64,000 nucleotides of DNA. Origin: Mycoplasmopsis cynos. GTDB taxonomy: Bacteria > Bacillota_I > Bacilli_A > Mycoplasmatales > Metamycoplasmataceae. Below, in pieces: positions 63,948 through 64,000 of the stretch. The position numbers were made by a program, and so were the translations under genes. The stretch is taken from positions 496,001 through 560,000 of the forward strand of contig NZ_LR214986.1 in the NCBI RefSeq assembly GCF_900660545.1. Direction: 5' to 3'. Position 1 is the first letter of the stretch; every line of letters starts with the position of its first letter. The notes under the pieces are model-generated. The model searched no databases, had not been told where the DNA came from, and saw only the letters and a list, made by a program, of their open reading frames with translations.

Positions 63948-64000
63948 GATTGACCATTAAAATTTTCTCGTACTACATACACAACTAATTATTAAACCTA

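Overview
This is about 64 kb of a very AT-rich mollicute genome. TGA must be read as tryptophan: dozens of housekeeping genes are only continuous that way (pheT, uvrC, dnaE, rpoD and others). The lipoprotein style, the DUF31 peptidases and the gene set suggest a hominis-group mycoplasma (Mycoplasmopsis/Metamycoplasma type). I do not name a species.

Layout. 1-2984 (+): end of mgtE, two small unknown genes, a frameshifted dihydrofolate reductase relic and pgsA. 3100-5035 (+): rpsB-tsf with a structured leader. 5146-11427 (-): rarA-pheS-ung-pheT-glyA, divergent from uvrC (11550-13265, +). 13322-16239 (-): rpmG-secE-nusG, then rsmD and a 23S rRNA methyltransferase. 16289-22282 (-): an azoreductase and two tandem DUF31 serine-protease lipoproteins. 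22473-30827 (-): gapA, then a replication cluster dnaE-exonuclease-coaE-DnaB-like-DnaI-like-fmt. 30930-39120 (-): ychF, a lipoprotein, a glycosyltransferase, an RDD protein, pcrA, and a membrane protein that looks like a decayed PAS-GGDEF-EAL protein. 39198-48845 (+): a probable inactive phosphohexomutase, a small membrane protein, then glyS-dnaG-rpoD-nif3-cls and ptsH.

48900-64000 is accessory. It holds a surface-lipoprotein family of five intact genes, one wrecked copy and a seventh promoter running off the right edge. Every member has a nearly identical upstream cassette with an uninterrupted poly(A) tract of 15-19 A, a GAAC-TT-GTTC dyad, a weak -35, TATAAT, a leader of about 90 nt and a strong ribosome binding site. 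The tract length differs between copies, the hallmark of slipped-strand phase variation. The family also shows 177-bp in-frame tandem repeats, mosaic coding regions and a 3.39-kb duplication of a decayed IS3-type element plus a lipoprotein gene. A LicA/choline-kinase-like gene and tRNA-Arg/tRNA-Cys close the region.

How the genes work together. Most of the window is core replication, repair, translation and transcription machinery. The parts most likely to be new are the poly(A)-linked lipoprotein system, the degenerate GGDEF-EAL protein, the degenerate phosphohexomutase, the DnaI-like loader without a normal P-loop, and several promoters placed so close to ATG that the mRNAs should be leaderless.
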